NCBI GenBank assembly: GCA_036872755.1
Contig: JAVHNS010000007.1
Coordinates: forward strand, 2,046,001-2,110,000
Origin: Orbilia blumenaviensis
Taxonomy: Eukaryota > Ascomycota > Orbiliomycetes > Orbiliales > Orbiliaceae
Direction of reading: 5' to 3'
DNA length: 64,000 nt
The notes under the pieces were generated by a model that saw only the letters and a list, made by a program, of their open reading frames with translations, had not been told where the DNA came from and searched no databases. Of the stretch, positions 1 to 10,126 are shown piece after piece. Position 1 is the stretch's first letter; each line of letters begins with the position of its first letter. The position numbers were made by a program, and so were the translations under genes.

Positions 1-2549
1 CCACTCTTCTTGTAGGAGGTGTAAAATCCGGTTGGCAGCCAGACTACCTAGAAACCCTGAAGTTTCGCCTCGACTCTCAAGTTTTAGGAAGCGATACCCC
101 ATACTCGCTCATTCAGGATGAAGATTGGTTAGATTCAATTAAACTGCTTGAAAAGCAGATACCCCATTTATCCGATTCCATGAAGGGTTTAATCAATGAG
201 TTTGTTCTTCTCGAAACGAACAGAGTGCAGGACCCCGGCGAAACTATCAAGAAGCAACCACCCTTATACCACGACCAAATGGAAATAGATAAAGATAAGG
301 ATAATAAATCCATACTAGGTCCATGGCGCGATCTTTGGAATGACACCCAGCCTTGGTTTCCCTTGTTCCTTGAGTGGGAAGTGGAATATGCTCATATCCC
401 TTACGATAAATATTGGGAGTTGAAAGAGCATGTGAGAAGCCATGGAGAACCAGCCAAAATTCATTATATAATCAAAGAAGATGTCGATTTGGAAGAAGCA
501 TTCAAGGATATCAAGCCTGGAGATCGCGATTACAGAAAACTATCCGGTCGGGTTCTCATTCTCCCCCAACCTAGCTTTTCCTTGGAAGCTAAAATCCGGC
601 AATTTTTTGATGATACCCCAGTACTACCAGATACTGGGCTCGAGGAAGGCGACGAGGAGTTTATAAAAAACAAATTAAGGCAGTTGGGGTTCATCTCGGG
701 ACCATTAGCTGGCTTTTCGAGCCATCTTGTTACTCTTGAACAAGGCAACCACGTCAAACCAATTCTCAAAGTACCAGAAACAGGAGAATTGAAAGTTGTT
801 CATGAAGCAGTTCGGGAGGATGCTGGCTTGTCGGAAGAGCTCTTGGCCCTTATCGGCATTGAGTCAGATGTAACGCCCTACGGCACGAGCAAGAAGCCTC
901 CAAGTAACAATGCCTCCCTCTTCAAACCAGTGGCACATGGACAATTTAAATTCACAAAGCTCAATATCATCGACAAGTTTGGACAGGCGATCACTGCTAT
1001 TGATCCTCGTCCATCTAAAACCCCTCACAAAGTTTGGCCATGCATCAGTGATTGGTACAAACCTCATACGCTCAAAGATACAAAAAATATACCCAATATC
1101 ATCGAACGTGATAAAGAAGACTCGAAAAGATGCGAGTACATACAAGTCCCTCCCACGCTCAATCAACCCTGTCGACTGAACGGGGCATTTATAGTCCCGG
1201 CTATAGCTAAGGAGTCCACGGATGCCCCAGAAATCAGAATAAGGGATTTGGATACGGAAGTAAAACCGCTTTGGGAGAGCAACCCTTTTTGGCGTCCTAC
1301 AAACGAATGGGACAAGCCTGTGTGGGGTTGGGTCGTTGTCAATTACGCAAATTCTGGGGTGCAAGTATTCCTACCGGATGGTACATTCTATAGAGAAATT
1401 CGTATCGGAGAAGCTGGTAAATCTGTGACTTCACCCGCCTGGATCCCGTTCAAAAGACCTACGAATCCATCATTTGGTGACACCCACGAAATGCAACAAC
1501 TCGCTCGCTTTGTGAGTAAACTTGCGAATGATAAATACCTTGCTGAATTTGTGGGGATGATCAACTCTGCAACAGTTCAGCTACAAGCCCCACCAAGTGC
1601 ATATGCGGAATTCACCAGCTCGCTCATAGGGCGTCCCTTAGCACTCGTTAACATGGGTTGGTCTCTGGAGCTTGCTGCCAATGAACTCTCCAGTCAGGTT
1701 CCAAAAGATTTTGACCCAGAAAAATGGCTTCTGCCAAAGACTATCACTGACTCTCCCGATGATCGGGAAGAGACTCACGAAACCTACAAATTTGAAGTTA
1801 AGCTTGGCGACAAGCAACGTGGTTTTGACGGGTTGATTGGTTATTTCAACGGAAAACCCTCGAAAGAATGCGAACTTGGCAATGCACTTAACTTGGGAGT
1901 ATTTTATTCGCACTACAGCTCCAACGACCTATTAGGGCCGACTGATCCACAAAAGGAGTATGAATTCTTGAAGCACATCGATGAATCAAATTATCCGGTA
2001 TTTGAAAGCTTTTACATAGCTCCCGAAGGCAAGGACGCTGCAGCTTACGAAAAAGAGTACAACTCTCATCTATCAGAGCATACTTTCGGGGCTCTGATAG
2101 ACCCGTTCTCGGCTATACATGCGTATAGCGGAATCCTGCCTGTGAGAGAAATTGTGCTGCCGAATTGGACATGGCAAACTGCTATTGACAAGATGAAGGC
2201 TTTCTTCCACGCTGGTCCCGTTATTGTCCCAACCGATGTCCCGCCATTCGTTCCAGCGAAAGAACTCACGGCGGACAAGCCAGTCAATAAGATACTCAAA
2301 GAGAATAAGAATGAAGTTGGAGTACAACTGCCATCAGTCGGCGGAGATCAATGGACCTGGCTTCAACCGTACATGTATGACCCTCCTAAGCCTGGTCTAG
2401 ATGAAGCAGGTGAAGGCATTACAGCATCATACATGGCCCTGCCTATCGATGCGATGGATCAAAAGTCAAGACTTGAAGATGGCCCCTATACTGCAATAGA
2501 GGGGTACCTTCAACTCGCTAATCCACCAGAAAAGGATAAAAAGGCCTAG
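1..2549 (+). CDS. Large uncharacterised protein, first of a tandem pair (5' partial)
   Basis: The frame is open from the window edge (first full codon at base 3) to a TAG at 2547-2549, giving 848 visible residues with no intron. An internal Met sits at 180, but the upstream codons read sensibly (for example VKSGWQPDYLETLKFRL at bases 18-68), so the true start lies outside the window. There is no obvious signal peptide or membrane segment. Recognisable stretches are PWFPLFLEWEVEY (near 350-390), SGPLAGFSSHLVTLE (near 694-738), KPVWGWVVVNYANSGVQVF (near 1315-1371), LGDKQRGFDGLIGYF (near 1803-1847) and DPFSAIHAYSGILPVREI (near 2100-2153). From memory these match the motif order of a large, poorly annotated protein family seen in many bacteria; I cannot verify this by search. 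The function is unknown. The gene lies 514 bp upstream of, and co-directional with, the second member of the pair. Confidence 0.8.
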   Translation, partial: TLLVGGVKSGWQPDYLETLKFRLDSQVLGSDTPYSLIQDEDWLDSIKLLEKQIPHLSDSMKGLINEFVLLETNRVQDPGETIKKQPPLYHDQMEIDKDKDNKSILGPWRDLWNDTQPWFPLFLEWEVEYAHIPYDKYWELKEHVRSHGEPAKIHYIIKEDVDLEEAFKDIKPGDRDYRKLSGRVLILPQPSFSLEAKIRQFFDDTPVLPDTGLEEGDEEFIKNKLRQLGFISGPLAGFSSHLVTLEQGNHVKPILKVPETGELKVVHEAVREDAGLSEELLALIGIESDVTPYGTSKKPPSNNASLFKPVAHGQFKFTKLNIIDKFGQAITAIDPRPSKTPHKVWPCISDWYKPHTLKDTKNIPNIIERDKEDSKRCEYIQVPPTLNQPCRLNGAFIVPAIAKESTDAPEIRIRDLDTEVKPLWESNPFWRPTNEWDKPVWGWVVVNYANSGVQVFLPDGTFYREIRIGEAGKSVTSPAWIPFKRPTNPSFGDTHEMQQLARFVSKLANDKYLAEFVGMINSATVQLQAPPSAYAEFTSSLIGRPLALVNMGWSLELAANELSSQVPKDFDPEKWLLPKTITDSPDDREETHETYKFEVKLGDKQRGFDGLIGYFNGKPSKECELGNALNLGVFYSHYSSNDLLGPTDPQKEYEFLKHIDESNYPVFESFYIAPEGKDAAAYEKEYNSHLSEHTFGALIDPFSAIHAYSGILPVREIVLPNWTWQTAIDKMKAFFHAGPVIVPTDVPPFVPAKELTADKPVNKILKENKNEVGVQLPSVGGDQWTWLQPYMYDPPKPGLDEAGEGITASYMALPIDAMDQKSRLEDGPYTAIEGYLQLANPPEKDKKA

Positions 2550-3063
2550 TTAATGAATATTTCCGAGAATTTAGTTAGCAGTGAAATCTTTAACATGGAC
2601 TATCTAAAAATAAAACCCCAGTTAAGCCTCATGATGTGTCTACGAATATGTGTATACCTAGCATCTGAAGACAAAAATGATTATCTCTAGCAAAATGTTG
2701 GTCAAAATATACCGCTTCTATAACGGATTCAACGACGCTGAAATATCGAGTATCGGGTTCGAGATCAGCTGAAACCCGGGCCTATGCGGCTCATGAGATA
2801 CGAGTGAATTTGTCCCGCCTCATTAGACATTGATCAGCTCGAGCTTGACTACTTAAAGGGCCCTTCTCCCGCCAGCCTGACCAATTTTTGATCCCATTCC
2901 TCTTCCCCTACCATTCATCCTCAACACAATATTGACGCTCAACTGTTGTATTTTTCAGTGCGCTCCAGCTAGAAGCTCTAGCGCCTCGAGTCAACTTGTC
3001 AAGTCCTCTTACCCTCAAATAATAAGATATTTATCTATTACAACTTGTTAAAATAATTTTAAA
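2550..3063. other. Intergenic region between the two tandem large genes
   Basis: This 514 bp gap holds no credible ORF. It presumably carries the terminator of the upstream gene and the promoter and 5' UTR of the downstream one. A pyrimidine-rich stretch near 2865-2930 and an AT-rich stretch at 3020-3060, just before the ATG, are visible. The pair is therefore probably transcribed as two units rather than one. Confidence 0.6.
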
Positions 3064-6000
3064 ATGGCCTCTATACCTTATCGCTATCTGACATTATGGC
3101 ACGATGAGCGCATTCTCAAGGATACAATGCCAGACCTGCTCCCAGGCGAAGCCGCCTTTCGATCCTACTACCTCCCCTCCCTCGAAGGCGGTCGCCACAC
3201 AATTCAAGTCGAACAAAAAGTTTCTCTAGCGAATTCTACTTTAGGGACTGATGAGGTTCTGGTAGAAGCCGATAAACCGAGAAAGGCTATTGCTGTGACA
3301 CAGGATTTCACTGTTATAGCACCTCATTTCAACTTGATCGAAGAACGGGTCGATTCAGTATTTCCACCACCAGGGCAAAGTGCACTGCCCAAGACGCTCC
3401 CACACATTGTCCTCAAGGATTTCCATTTCCCATGGGCCAGAAACGCTGCCACATGTGCCAGGCAGAAGGATGATGAGAGCAACAGGATCCCATGGGTCGC
3501 TCTGATTACATTCACTGCAGATGAGTTGCAGGTCTCTGACATGGGGATATTTGGCGATATCCCTGGAGCAAAACTCAACGATAACCTGGCTGTCGAATCT
3601 AAGGTTGGAATCGCTTATGACAAACTAAAACTAGTACCAGCATCTAAAAATGTTACAAGCCTGCTCACAAAACCTGATTCTCGAGAGAAGGACCAGTCTA
3701 CTTCGCTCATTCGCGTTCAGAAGCCGCTCTTCACAAAATTGTTCACAGAGAGTGGAAAGGGAAACATCTCTCAATTCAAATATCTGAATCATGTCCGAAA
3801 AGTGGCAACAGACGGCCAGATGGCCGCCATGTACGGACCATCCGGAACCTACAGCATCATTGTTTCCCACAGGACTGGGCCTTACGATACAATAAAAGCT
3901 ACCCCTCTTATTGCTCATTTGGTCTCACTCGAAAACATTGATGGCGTCGATATATCAAAATTTAAAGACAACATTATCATGACAAGCTTATATAGTTGGA
4001 CTTATACTTCTCTACCACCTAATTCATTCGACGTCAGGAGCGCCCTACAGAACTTAGGCGATAACCTCACCGTTTTGAAGGCAGGAACACCCCCTCCGAA
4101 GCCGAAGCCGAAGCCGAAACCAAAACCCAATCTAGATGAAGCTGCCATCTTGGACATCATTACTAAAAGGCAAGAAGATGGTTACACCCTCGTCCGTCAC
4201 CGAACTGTCACTGGTGAAGAGACAGCAGCTATGTACCGGGGACCCTTGGTTCCAACGATAGTCCCTGCCAGAACAGCCGAGGAAATGACTATTCAATCGA
4301 ACTTTGGAACCGACCTCCAGATTCTAGACGCTGATTTATCCCTAATGGATATTTCATACGCTGCTGCTTGGCAATTGGGGAAAACGTTAGCAATGGGTGA
4401 TCAAGCCTTCACAGCGGCTCTCTCGCGGGTTAGACGCCAAATGCATACAGAGTCCCTCAAGGTTTCTCAAATCAATGTACACAAAGCTTTAGGAGAATAT
4501 ATGTCTCGTGAAGCTTTGGTCAAAAGCGTGGCGGACCTTGTTAATGGACTAGAAGGGTTAAATTCAACTCTCCATGCTACTAACGAGACAATCGTTAGCA
4601 CGAACAGATGGCAGGCCAAATCTGTGGACACGACAGTAGATATCTCGCTTAAGTCGCCTCATATCTTTTCGCAGATATATGAGAATGCGGTCCCGGTCGC
4701 AATGGATATCGCCTCTTCTACTAGCGGAGCCAAGTACAATTATCGCAACGTTCCCTCAAATACTGACTATGCATTGTTGCAAAGTTGGGTTCACGATAAA
4801 TTACATCTTGCATCTATACCCGCTCACTATCTCATCCCGGATAAATCTTATTTGCCAGAGGAAACCTTACGCTTCTTCTACATCGATGAAAACTGGACGA
4901 AGGCGCTCACGGATGGAGCCCTCAGTCTAGCGAACCAGTTCACTATGAGACCGGAAGAAGACTACTGCCGTCTCGCCCTCAAGGCTGCGATCGAGGAATA
5001 TCTCAAAAAAGATGACCCAGAACTAAAATACCCTCCTCAAATGCCAAAATATGGGTTTCTGCTACGATCGAATGTCCTCGTCCAGTTTCCAGACCTTACA
5101 GTCGGCGCGAGATTCGATAAGCTTAGAACTGCGAAGGACGAGAAACCAAAGGCACCAATTCTTGTTCAACGGAAACTGGCGCCAGATACCATGCTTTGTC
5201 TGTTTGATTATGCTCCTCCTCAACTATGGGCTCTCAAGTTTACTCTGCCCGCCCAGCAACAAATGTATACAGTGGGTGGCACGTTTGATAAAGAGCTCCT
5301 TACTATCAACGTCAAGAAAATGTACACAGTCGATCCAAAGAAAGCGCATGACAAGAAGAAAGGAGAGGCTCTCAAAACAAACCTTGAGTATTGGCGAACA
5401 GATTCTGAGATCTTCGATTGGGAGTCGCGCACGATGAAGACCAAGGCATATGCCAAAGAAATCCACAGAATTCTCACAGAACCGAGCCCAGAGGGCATGG
5501 GGGATGACTTCACGGAGCCTCAACCAACATCAGCCATGATGGCGCTCCAACTGAATGAACCAATCTACACACTCGACATTGGTGCCATCTTCGAGGAAGA
5601 CTACGCAAGGTTGCCAGATGAGCTGTTCAGCTTCCACGCCCCAGAATTCCCAGCTCATAGATACAAGCCGCCGCCACTTCCAGTTCCGATTGTCAAACCG
5701 CGGCTTCGGCCTCAAAAACTATACCGACCGACCCCAGAGTCGCCCCCAATATCTATCCCTCGACCCCTAGTCCAGACCGTATCCAAGCCAGTGAAGAAGC
5801 TAGACCGGCCAATACTAAATTTCGAAGTGTACACCCTCGACGACAACCGCCGCAAGAACTTCGTCCCCACAAACCGAGACCTACCCATTGACCTAGTCTT
5901 CAGCATCACAACCGACGCCCAAATGCGAGAAACTTACAACTACACAGTCAAAAACTTCATGGTCAAAATCAAAAGAGCAGCGCCAGCCGAAAACTGTCCA

Positions 6001-6321
6001 CTTCCCCTGCTCCATGAAGACTATGAACCAGATCCGCCGAGTATGTTATCAAACTTACGCTTTAATATATTCACCCGCTTTGACGACGACTTTATGTATA
6101 TCGAACTAGTGCCCAGGTCGAGTAAAGGTATTCCACTAAAGCTTGTTAAGGAAGCCAGTTTTATGCTCGGGCTAGTAAAACCATATCCATGGCTGGAAGA
6201 GTCTGCTACTTGGGTGTTCCTTCATCCATTGTATCGTGAGAACGAGGGCCATGAAAGAGATCCAAATACCGGCTTGCCTCTTTGGGACGACGGAGTCAAA
6301 GTGGATATGGGACCAGAATGA
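3064..6321 (+). CDS. Large uncharacterised protein, second of the tandem pair
   Basis: Single-exon gene of 1085 aa; the ATG at 3064 follows an AT-rich leader and an A at -3. There is no signal peptide or membrane segment. Motifs in order: an N-terminal block with YYLPSLEGGRHTIQVEQ (residues 35-51), VDSVFPPPGQSALPKTLPHI (96-115), FPWARN (122-127), a Lys-Pro repeat linker (about 345-356), YAAAWQLGKTLAMGDQAF (from about 432), IPAHYLIPDKSYLPEETLRF (585-604), GFLLRSNVLVQFPDLTV (664-680), KLAPDTMLCLF (704-714), then a Pro-rich segment (about 865-915) and a C-terminal domain. I recall the same motif order in large uncharacterised bacterial proteins encoded beside homologues of the preceding gene. 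The biochemical role is unknown. Lack of introns over 3.2 kb contrasts with most neighbours and is compatible with horizontal acquisition. Confidence 0.88.
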   Translation: MASIPYRYLTLWHDERILKDTMPDLLPGEAAFRSYYLPSLEGGRHTIQVEQKVSLANSTLGTDEVLVEADKPRKAIAVTQDFTVIAPHFNLIEERVDSVFPPPGQSALPKTLPHIVLKDFHFPWARNAATCARQKDDESNRIPWVALITFTADELQVSDMGIFGDIPGAKLNDNLAVESKVGIAYDKLKLVPASKNVTSLLTKPDSREKDQSTSLIRVQKPLFTKLFTESGKGNISQFKYLNHVRKVATDGQMAAMYGPSGTYSIIVSHRTGPYDTIKATPLIAHLVSLENIDGVDISKFKDNIIMTSLYSWTYTSLPPNSFDVRSALQNLGDNLTVLKAGTPPPKPKPKPKPKPNLDEAAILDIITKRQEDGYTLVRHRTVTGEETAAMYRGPLVPTIVPARTAEEMTIQSNFGTDLQILDADLSLMDISYAAAWQLGKTLAMGDQAFTAALSRVRRQMHTESLKVSQINVHKALGEYMSREALVKSVADLVNGLEGLNSTLHATNETIVSTNRWQAKSVDTTVDISLKSPHIFSQIYENAVPVAMDIASSTSGAKYNYRNVPSNTDYALLQSWVHDKLHLASIPAHYLIPDKSYLPEETLRFFYIDENWTKALTDGALSLANQFTMRPEEDYCRLALKAAIEEYLKKDDPELKYPPQMPKYGFLLRSNVLVQFPDLTVGARFDKLRTAKDEKPKAPILVQRKLAPDTMLCLFDYAPPQLWALKFTLPAQQQMYTVGGTFDKELLTINVKKMYTVDPKKAHDKKKGEALKTNLEYWRTDSEIFDWESRTMKTKAYAKEIHRILTEPSPEGMGDDFTEPQPTSAMMALQLNEPIYTLDIGAIFEEDYARLPDELFSFHAPEFPAHRYKPPPLPVPIVKPRLRPQKLYRPTPESPPISIPRPLVQTVSKPVKKLDRPILNFEVYTLDDNRRKNFVPTNRDLPIDLVFSITTDAQMRETYNYTVKNFMVKIKRAAPAENCPLPLLHEDYEPDPPSMLSNLRFNIFTRFDDDFMYIELVPRSSKGIPLKLVKEASFMLGLVKPYPWLEESATWVFLHPLYRENEGHERDPNTGLPLWDDGVKVDMGPE

Positions 6322-6899
6322 TCTAGACCCGCGTAGAATCTCGCGGATATCTAATGTCTTAGGCTTAGCAGTCCTTCACTAGGTTTATCATGTATCTGTT
6401 CAGTCTTACTTTTTGTCTGTGTCCTCGCGATTCTTATTTTGTTATATTATTCAATATCTGTCGTACCAGACCAGGCCATGGGGTATTGATGCCGCACAAC
6501 TCAGTAATTATTATTTATGCGTTGAGCTACGCCGCTATGTGGTATTTTTTCGGTCCCTGATATATGCGTCCCTGGCAAATGCGCTGCGTGATCCCTTCCT
6601 GGTCTCGTCTCGAGGTCTTGAAGCAATGAAATTACAAGGATATTATGAAGGACGCTAGCGAATGGGATTTATGAATTCAGGGTTGTGCTTGGGGAGCTAA
6701 TGAGCTCCGGACACGGACCGAGTGTGTCGCAGCGCTAGTCGATTCGATGACGGCGCGCGGGGCAATGCATTACAACTTTTTGAACTCTAACGTAGCTAAC
6801 AGAACTCGTTAAATTTCGACGGTTCTCTGGAGGTCTCTACGAAATCCAAATTATCAATTGCAACCCAAATATCCCGCCCGGGCTTTTAAGATTCACTTT
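6322..6899. other. Intergenic region
   Basis: No supported gene. The short open frame at 6413-6658 has no domain, signal peptide or coding-like composition. The right part is probably the promoter of the phosphatase gene that follows. Confidence 0.6.
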
Positions 6900-6962
6900 G
6901 TAAGTTCTACGATCTACCGGGGGGATTTTTATGGGCATGAATTGCGCTAACATCTGGTACAG
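6900..6962 (+). other. Probable 5' UTR intron of the inositol phosphatase gene
   Basis: GTAAGT donor at 6900-6905, branch-like GCTAAC shortly before the end, and acceptor TACAG ending at 6962. It lies just 31 bp upstream of the first in-frame ATG (6994), so it most likely interrupts the 5' untranslated leader. RNA evidence is not available here. Confidence 0.5.
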
Positions 6963-6993
6963 GTAAAAATCACACTATCACAAGGTTTACCAA

Positions 6994-8065
6994 ATGAATA
7001 TTGATTCACCACTAAAAATGGACAAACCCGCGGATACTACCATTACATACATGTCATTCTCTATAAATCTCCAAGAAGTCCACGACTTCCTGATAGAAAT
7101 CGCCCATGATGCCGGAAAAATGATCATAGCCGGCCGTCCAGCGGTTTCTCGAACCGACAGCAAAACGACCGCCGCAGACCTCGTCACCGAGACCGACAAG
7201 GCCGTTGAAAAGATGGTGAGCGAGCGTATTAGGGAGCGATATCCTGATTACGAGTACGATTTACTTTTTCTAATAATTATTTCCAACTTAAAATGAAAAT
7301 ATATATGTAGAGAAAGAGGGAATATGTGGAAATAAATGCTAACTACCTAACTACCGACCCCCTAGATTCATGGGTGAAGAAACCTACAAACCAGGCGATT
7401 CTCTCACCAATGCACCAACATTCGTAGTCGACCCAATCGATGGAACCACAAATTTCATCCATACCTACCCATATGCATGCATTTCGCTGGGATTCAGCGT
7501 GGAACGCGAGCCAGTAGTCGGAGTGATATTTAATCCGTTTACAAGCCAACTATTCACAGCCATCAAGGGGCAAGGCAGCTATCTGACCTCTCCGCTACAC
7601 AACCGCGAACAGCTTCCATTGAAGAAGCTGGAGCCGTTTTACGATGGGGATGGAAAAGGAGGGTTGAGTGACTGTTTAGTGATCACAGAATGGGGAAGTG
7701 ATAGGGCCAGTGCTGACTACGATACGAAGGTTAAGACATTTAACAAGTTGTGTTCAGACAAGAGCAGTGGCGGGGCAATGGTTCATTCTATCAGGTCATT
7801 AGGGTCGGCTGCTTTGAATCTGTGTAGTGTAGCAGCCGGGTGGGCTGATATTTACTGGGAGGGTGGGTGCTGGGCTTGGGATGTTTGCGCGGGGTGGGTG
7901 GTACTTAAGGAGGCTGGTGGGGATATTGTGGATGCTAATCCAGGGAAATGGAAGGTAACGGTAGATGGGAGGAGGTATTTGGCTATCAGAGGTGGAGATG
8001 GATGGGAAGCTGTGATAAAGGAATTTTGGGACTGTGTGGAGGGTGATCTGTCGTATGGATTGTAG
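6994..8065 (+). CDS. Inositol monophosphatase family protein
   Basis: Two exons, 6994-7253 and 7366-8065, joined in frame across a 112 nt intron (GTACGA donor, GCTAAC branch, CCCCTAG acceptor). The product is 319 aa, or 300 aa if the ATG at 7051 is used; the latter begins MSFSINLQEV, closer to the usual family N-terminus. Family hallmarks: the metal-binding Glu motif GEET restored across the splice (EFMGEET), DPIDGTTNFIHTY binding the catalytic metals, and the C-terminal WDVCAGWVVLKEAGG motif. The family uses Mg2+ to hydrolyse inositol monophosphates to free inositol, feeding phosphatidylinositol synthesis; some fungal members act on quinate or galactose phosphates, so the exact substrate is not settled. 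Expected cytosolic. A 5' UTR intron seems to precede it. Confidence 0.9.
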
Positions 8066-10126
8066 CGCGGACAATCATATGACGCATGAGCTTGTGGTAA
8101 TAATATCGCAGGCCTAGTGCCGAGATTTATTCTATCGAGTGGTCGCGGTGCATCGAGTCCCAGTCTCCAGATGCGAACGAGTCTAGACCTAGGCCTATAG
8201 GTATCTATAGATTATTATACTTGATCACCGGAGATTTTCCCCTTTTTCTTTCTCACTTACACAGCCAAGGAAGAAATATCCACGCATGTTCCGTAGAATG
8301 GGTTATAAGTGCCTGCATCTTCTCGGACATCTACCAATAACGGACCAGTGTAGGTATAAAAGTGCAAAACGCGGTAGATATCGATATACTGATATACTGA
8401 TATACCATGATACCACGGATCTCGACTGTAGGCATCCGACTTGGGCCCGCCTTGGTCAGTAAGGGTCGACGTAATCTAATAAATTAATCCCCAAAATTTT
8501 CCCTCCAACGATATCTCTCGCACATATACAGGCTGATATAGTCCCTTCCCAAATAAGAAAAATTTTGACAAGAAAAAGCTTTGCTATCGCTTGAGCTTGT
8601 TGAACTATGGAGGGAGAACGTCCGGATATAAAAATATAACCCGAGACGGAAGCGAGTCCTTCGAACCAATCTTAGCTATCGACACGACACGCATGCGTAC
8701 ATTAACAGAAAAGAAAAGAAAAAATCTACAAAATATAGGGGCCATACATAAGGGAAATAAATCAGCCTTAGAGAGGTACTGAGCCCTTGAAATTGGGTAT
8801 TTTAGCAGGATATATACGCATATGCTTAATTTTCTGGACGGAGAAAATATCGGGCCCAAGCAATTCGAATCGACTGGCTTCGAACGCACGATCCCCCTTG
8901 GCGCTTCTTGGCGGCCGGAGACGAGGACGGCGCTTCCGACAAACGTCACAGCTTCATCCTATATCAAACAAGGGTATGTAATATCTGCCCACCAAATCTG
9001 AGACGACAGGAACAGAACGGTCAGACTGGGGCGCGTTAGTTTAGAGTTTTCTTGGAAGTGGCCTCGCCCTTTGCAACGGCTTGAATCTTTTGAGTTTTTC
9101 TGGATCTGATTAAAGGACTGTTCTAGTGGACAGTGCGGTCTAAATATGGCAGTTGGGCGGTACATGATGATGGAGGTTACCGTTCTCCTGAAAGATCTTG
9201 AGAAGGTTATATGAAGTCTTGGAAGTTGTATGATACTAAAAATCATTCACATGCTTCGGTGATATATACAGAAGTAGCTAACCTCCAAACTGAAAAGAGT
9301 GTAAGGCAGCGCCTGGCCAAACCCCCTTTATCAAATTACTATCACTTCCATCTGAACTATCCTTACCCCGAATACCATGAACGGCCTGATAGTAAAACTC
9401 TCAAGAAGCACGGATAGCCGTCCACAGCAAGCCGGGAGGCTATGCCATCATCCTTACCGTCCCCATCGGTTCCATGGTACGCCACCCGGTCCTCAAACGT
9501 CCGAACATTCGACTAAACTTTAACTTTTTTTTCTCGTAGGATCTTTTCTTGTCAGATATGCACAATATTACAATGGAAACTCTTTTTATATCGATGGTTC
9601 AACTAGGAATAGCTACCCTGTCGTCTCTTACACCCTTTCGCCTTGGTGGCGGCCGTGTGGTGCTCCTCTGCCCGCATATTGCAGAGCCGAGAGCATTTTA
9701 CTAGGGCAGGGATGACTCGCATCGAACATGAATTTCCACCTATTAGATTCGTAGGATGGGGTATCGAATGAGCAGGATATCAGGGGTGGTTTCATCTGTA
9801 CCGCGATCGCGGTGTGGGGAATAGGGAGTTTTTTTTTTTTTCCTCCCTCTCTTTTCGAAACATCGCGGTCCGATTATCAGATCGTGGTTCTTATGCATGG
9901 ATATTGATTGAGCGTATACAACGACTAGTCATGGCCAGACCGAAGAGGGATGAAGGATTACCCGCCATTTCGTGGGATATAAAGAGGTGGAAATACCCCT
10001 CCTTCCATGACGGATCTTTTTTGCTTCAGCAGGCAGGTCAGGATACTTGAAATACATCGACATCTAGACTCACTCTTCCTACTCTTCTATATACCCTCAT
10101 TTTTACGATAAGATATAATCGCCATA
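8066..10126. other. Gene-poor intergenic region
   Basis: No supported protein or RNA gene in 2.06 kb. Short open frames (8591-8782, 9211-9417, 9814-10050) lack domains and coding composition. A short GATATACT tandem lies near 8385-8408, and a T-run is at about 9829-9840. The right end contains the pectate lyase promoter. Confidence 0.6.
9978..9983 (+). promoter_or_regulatory. Candidate TATA box of the pectate lyase gene
   Basis: TATAAA within GGGATATAAAGAGG, about 144 bp upstream of the pectate lyase ATG. The position is plausible for a fungal promoter; it is a sequence match only. Confidence 0.35.

Noticed and set aside
8640..8680. TTCGAACC, a possible tRNA T-loop on the minus strand
   Set aside because: No acceptor or anticodon stem can be formed around it.
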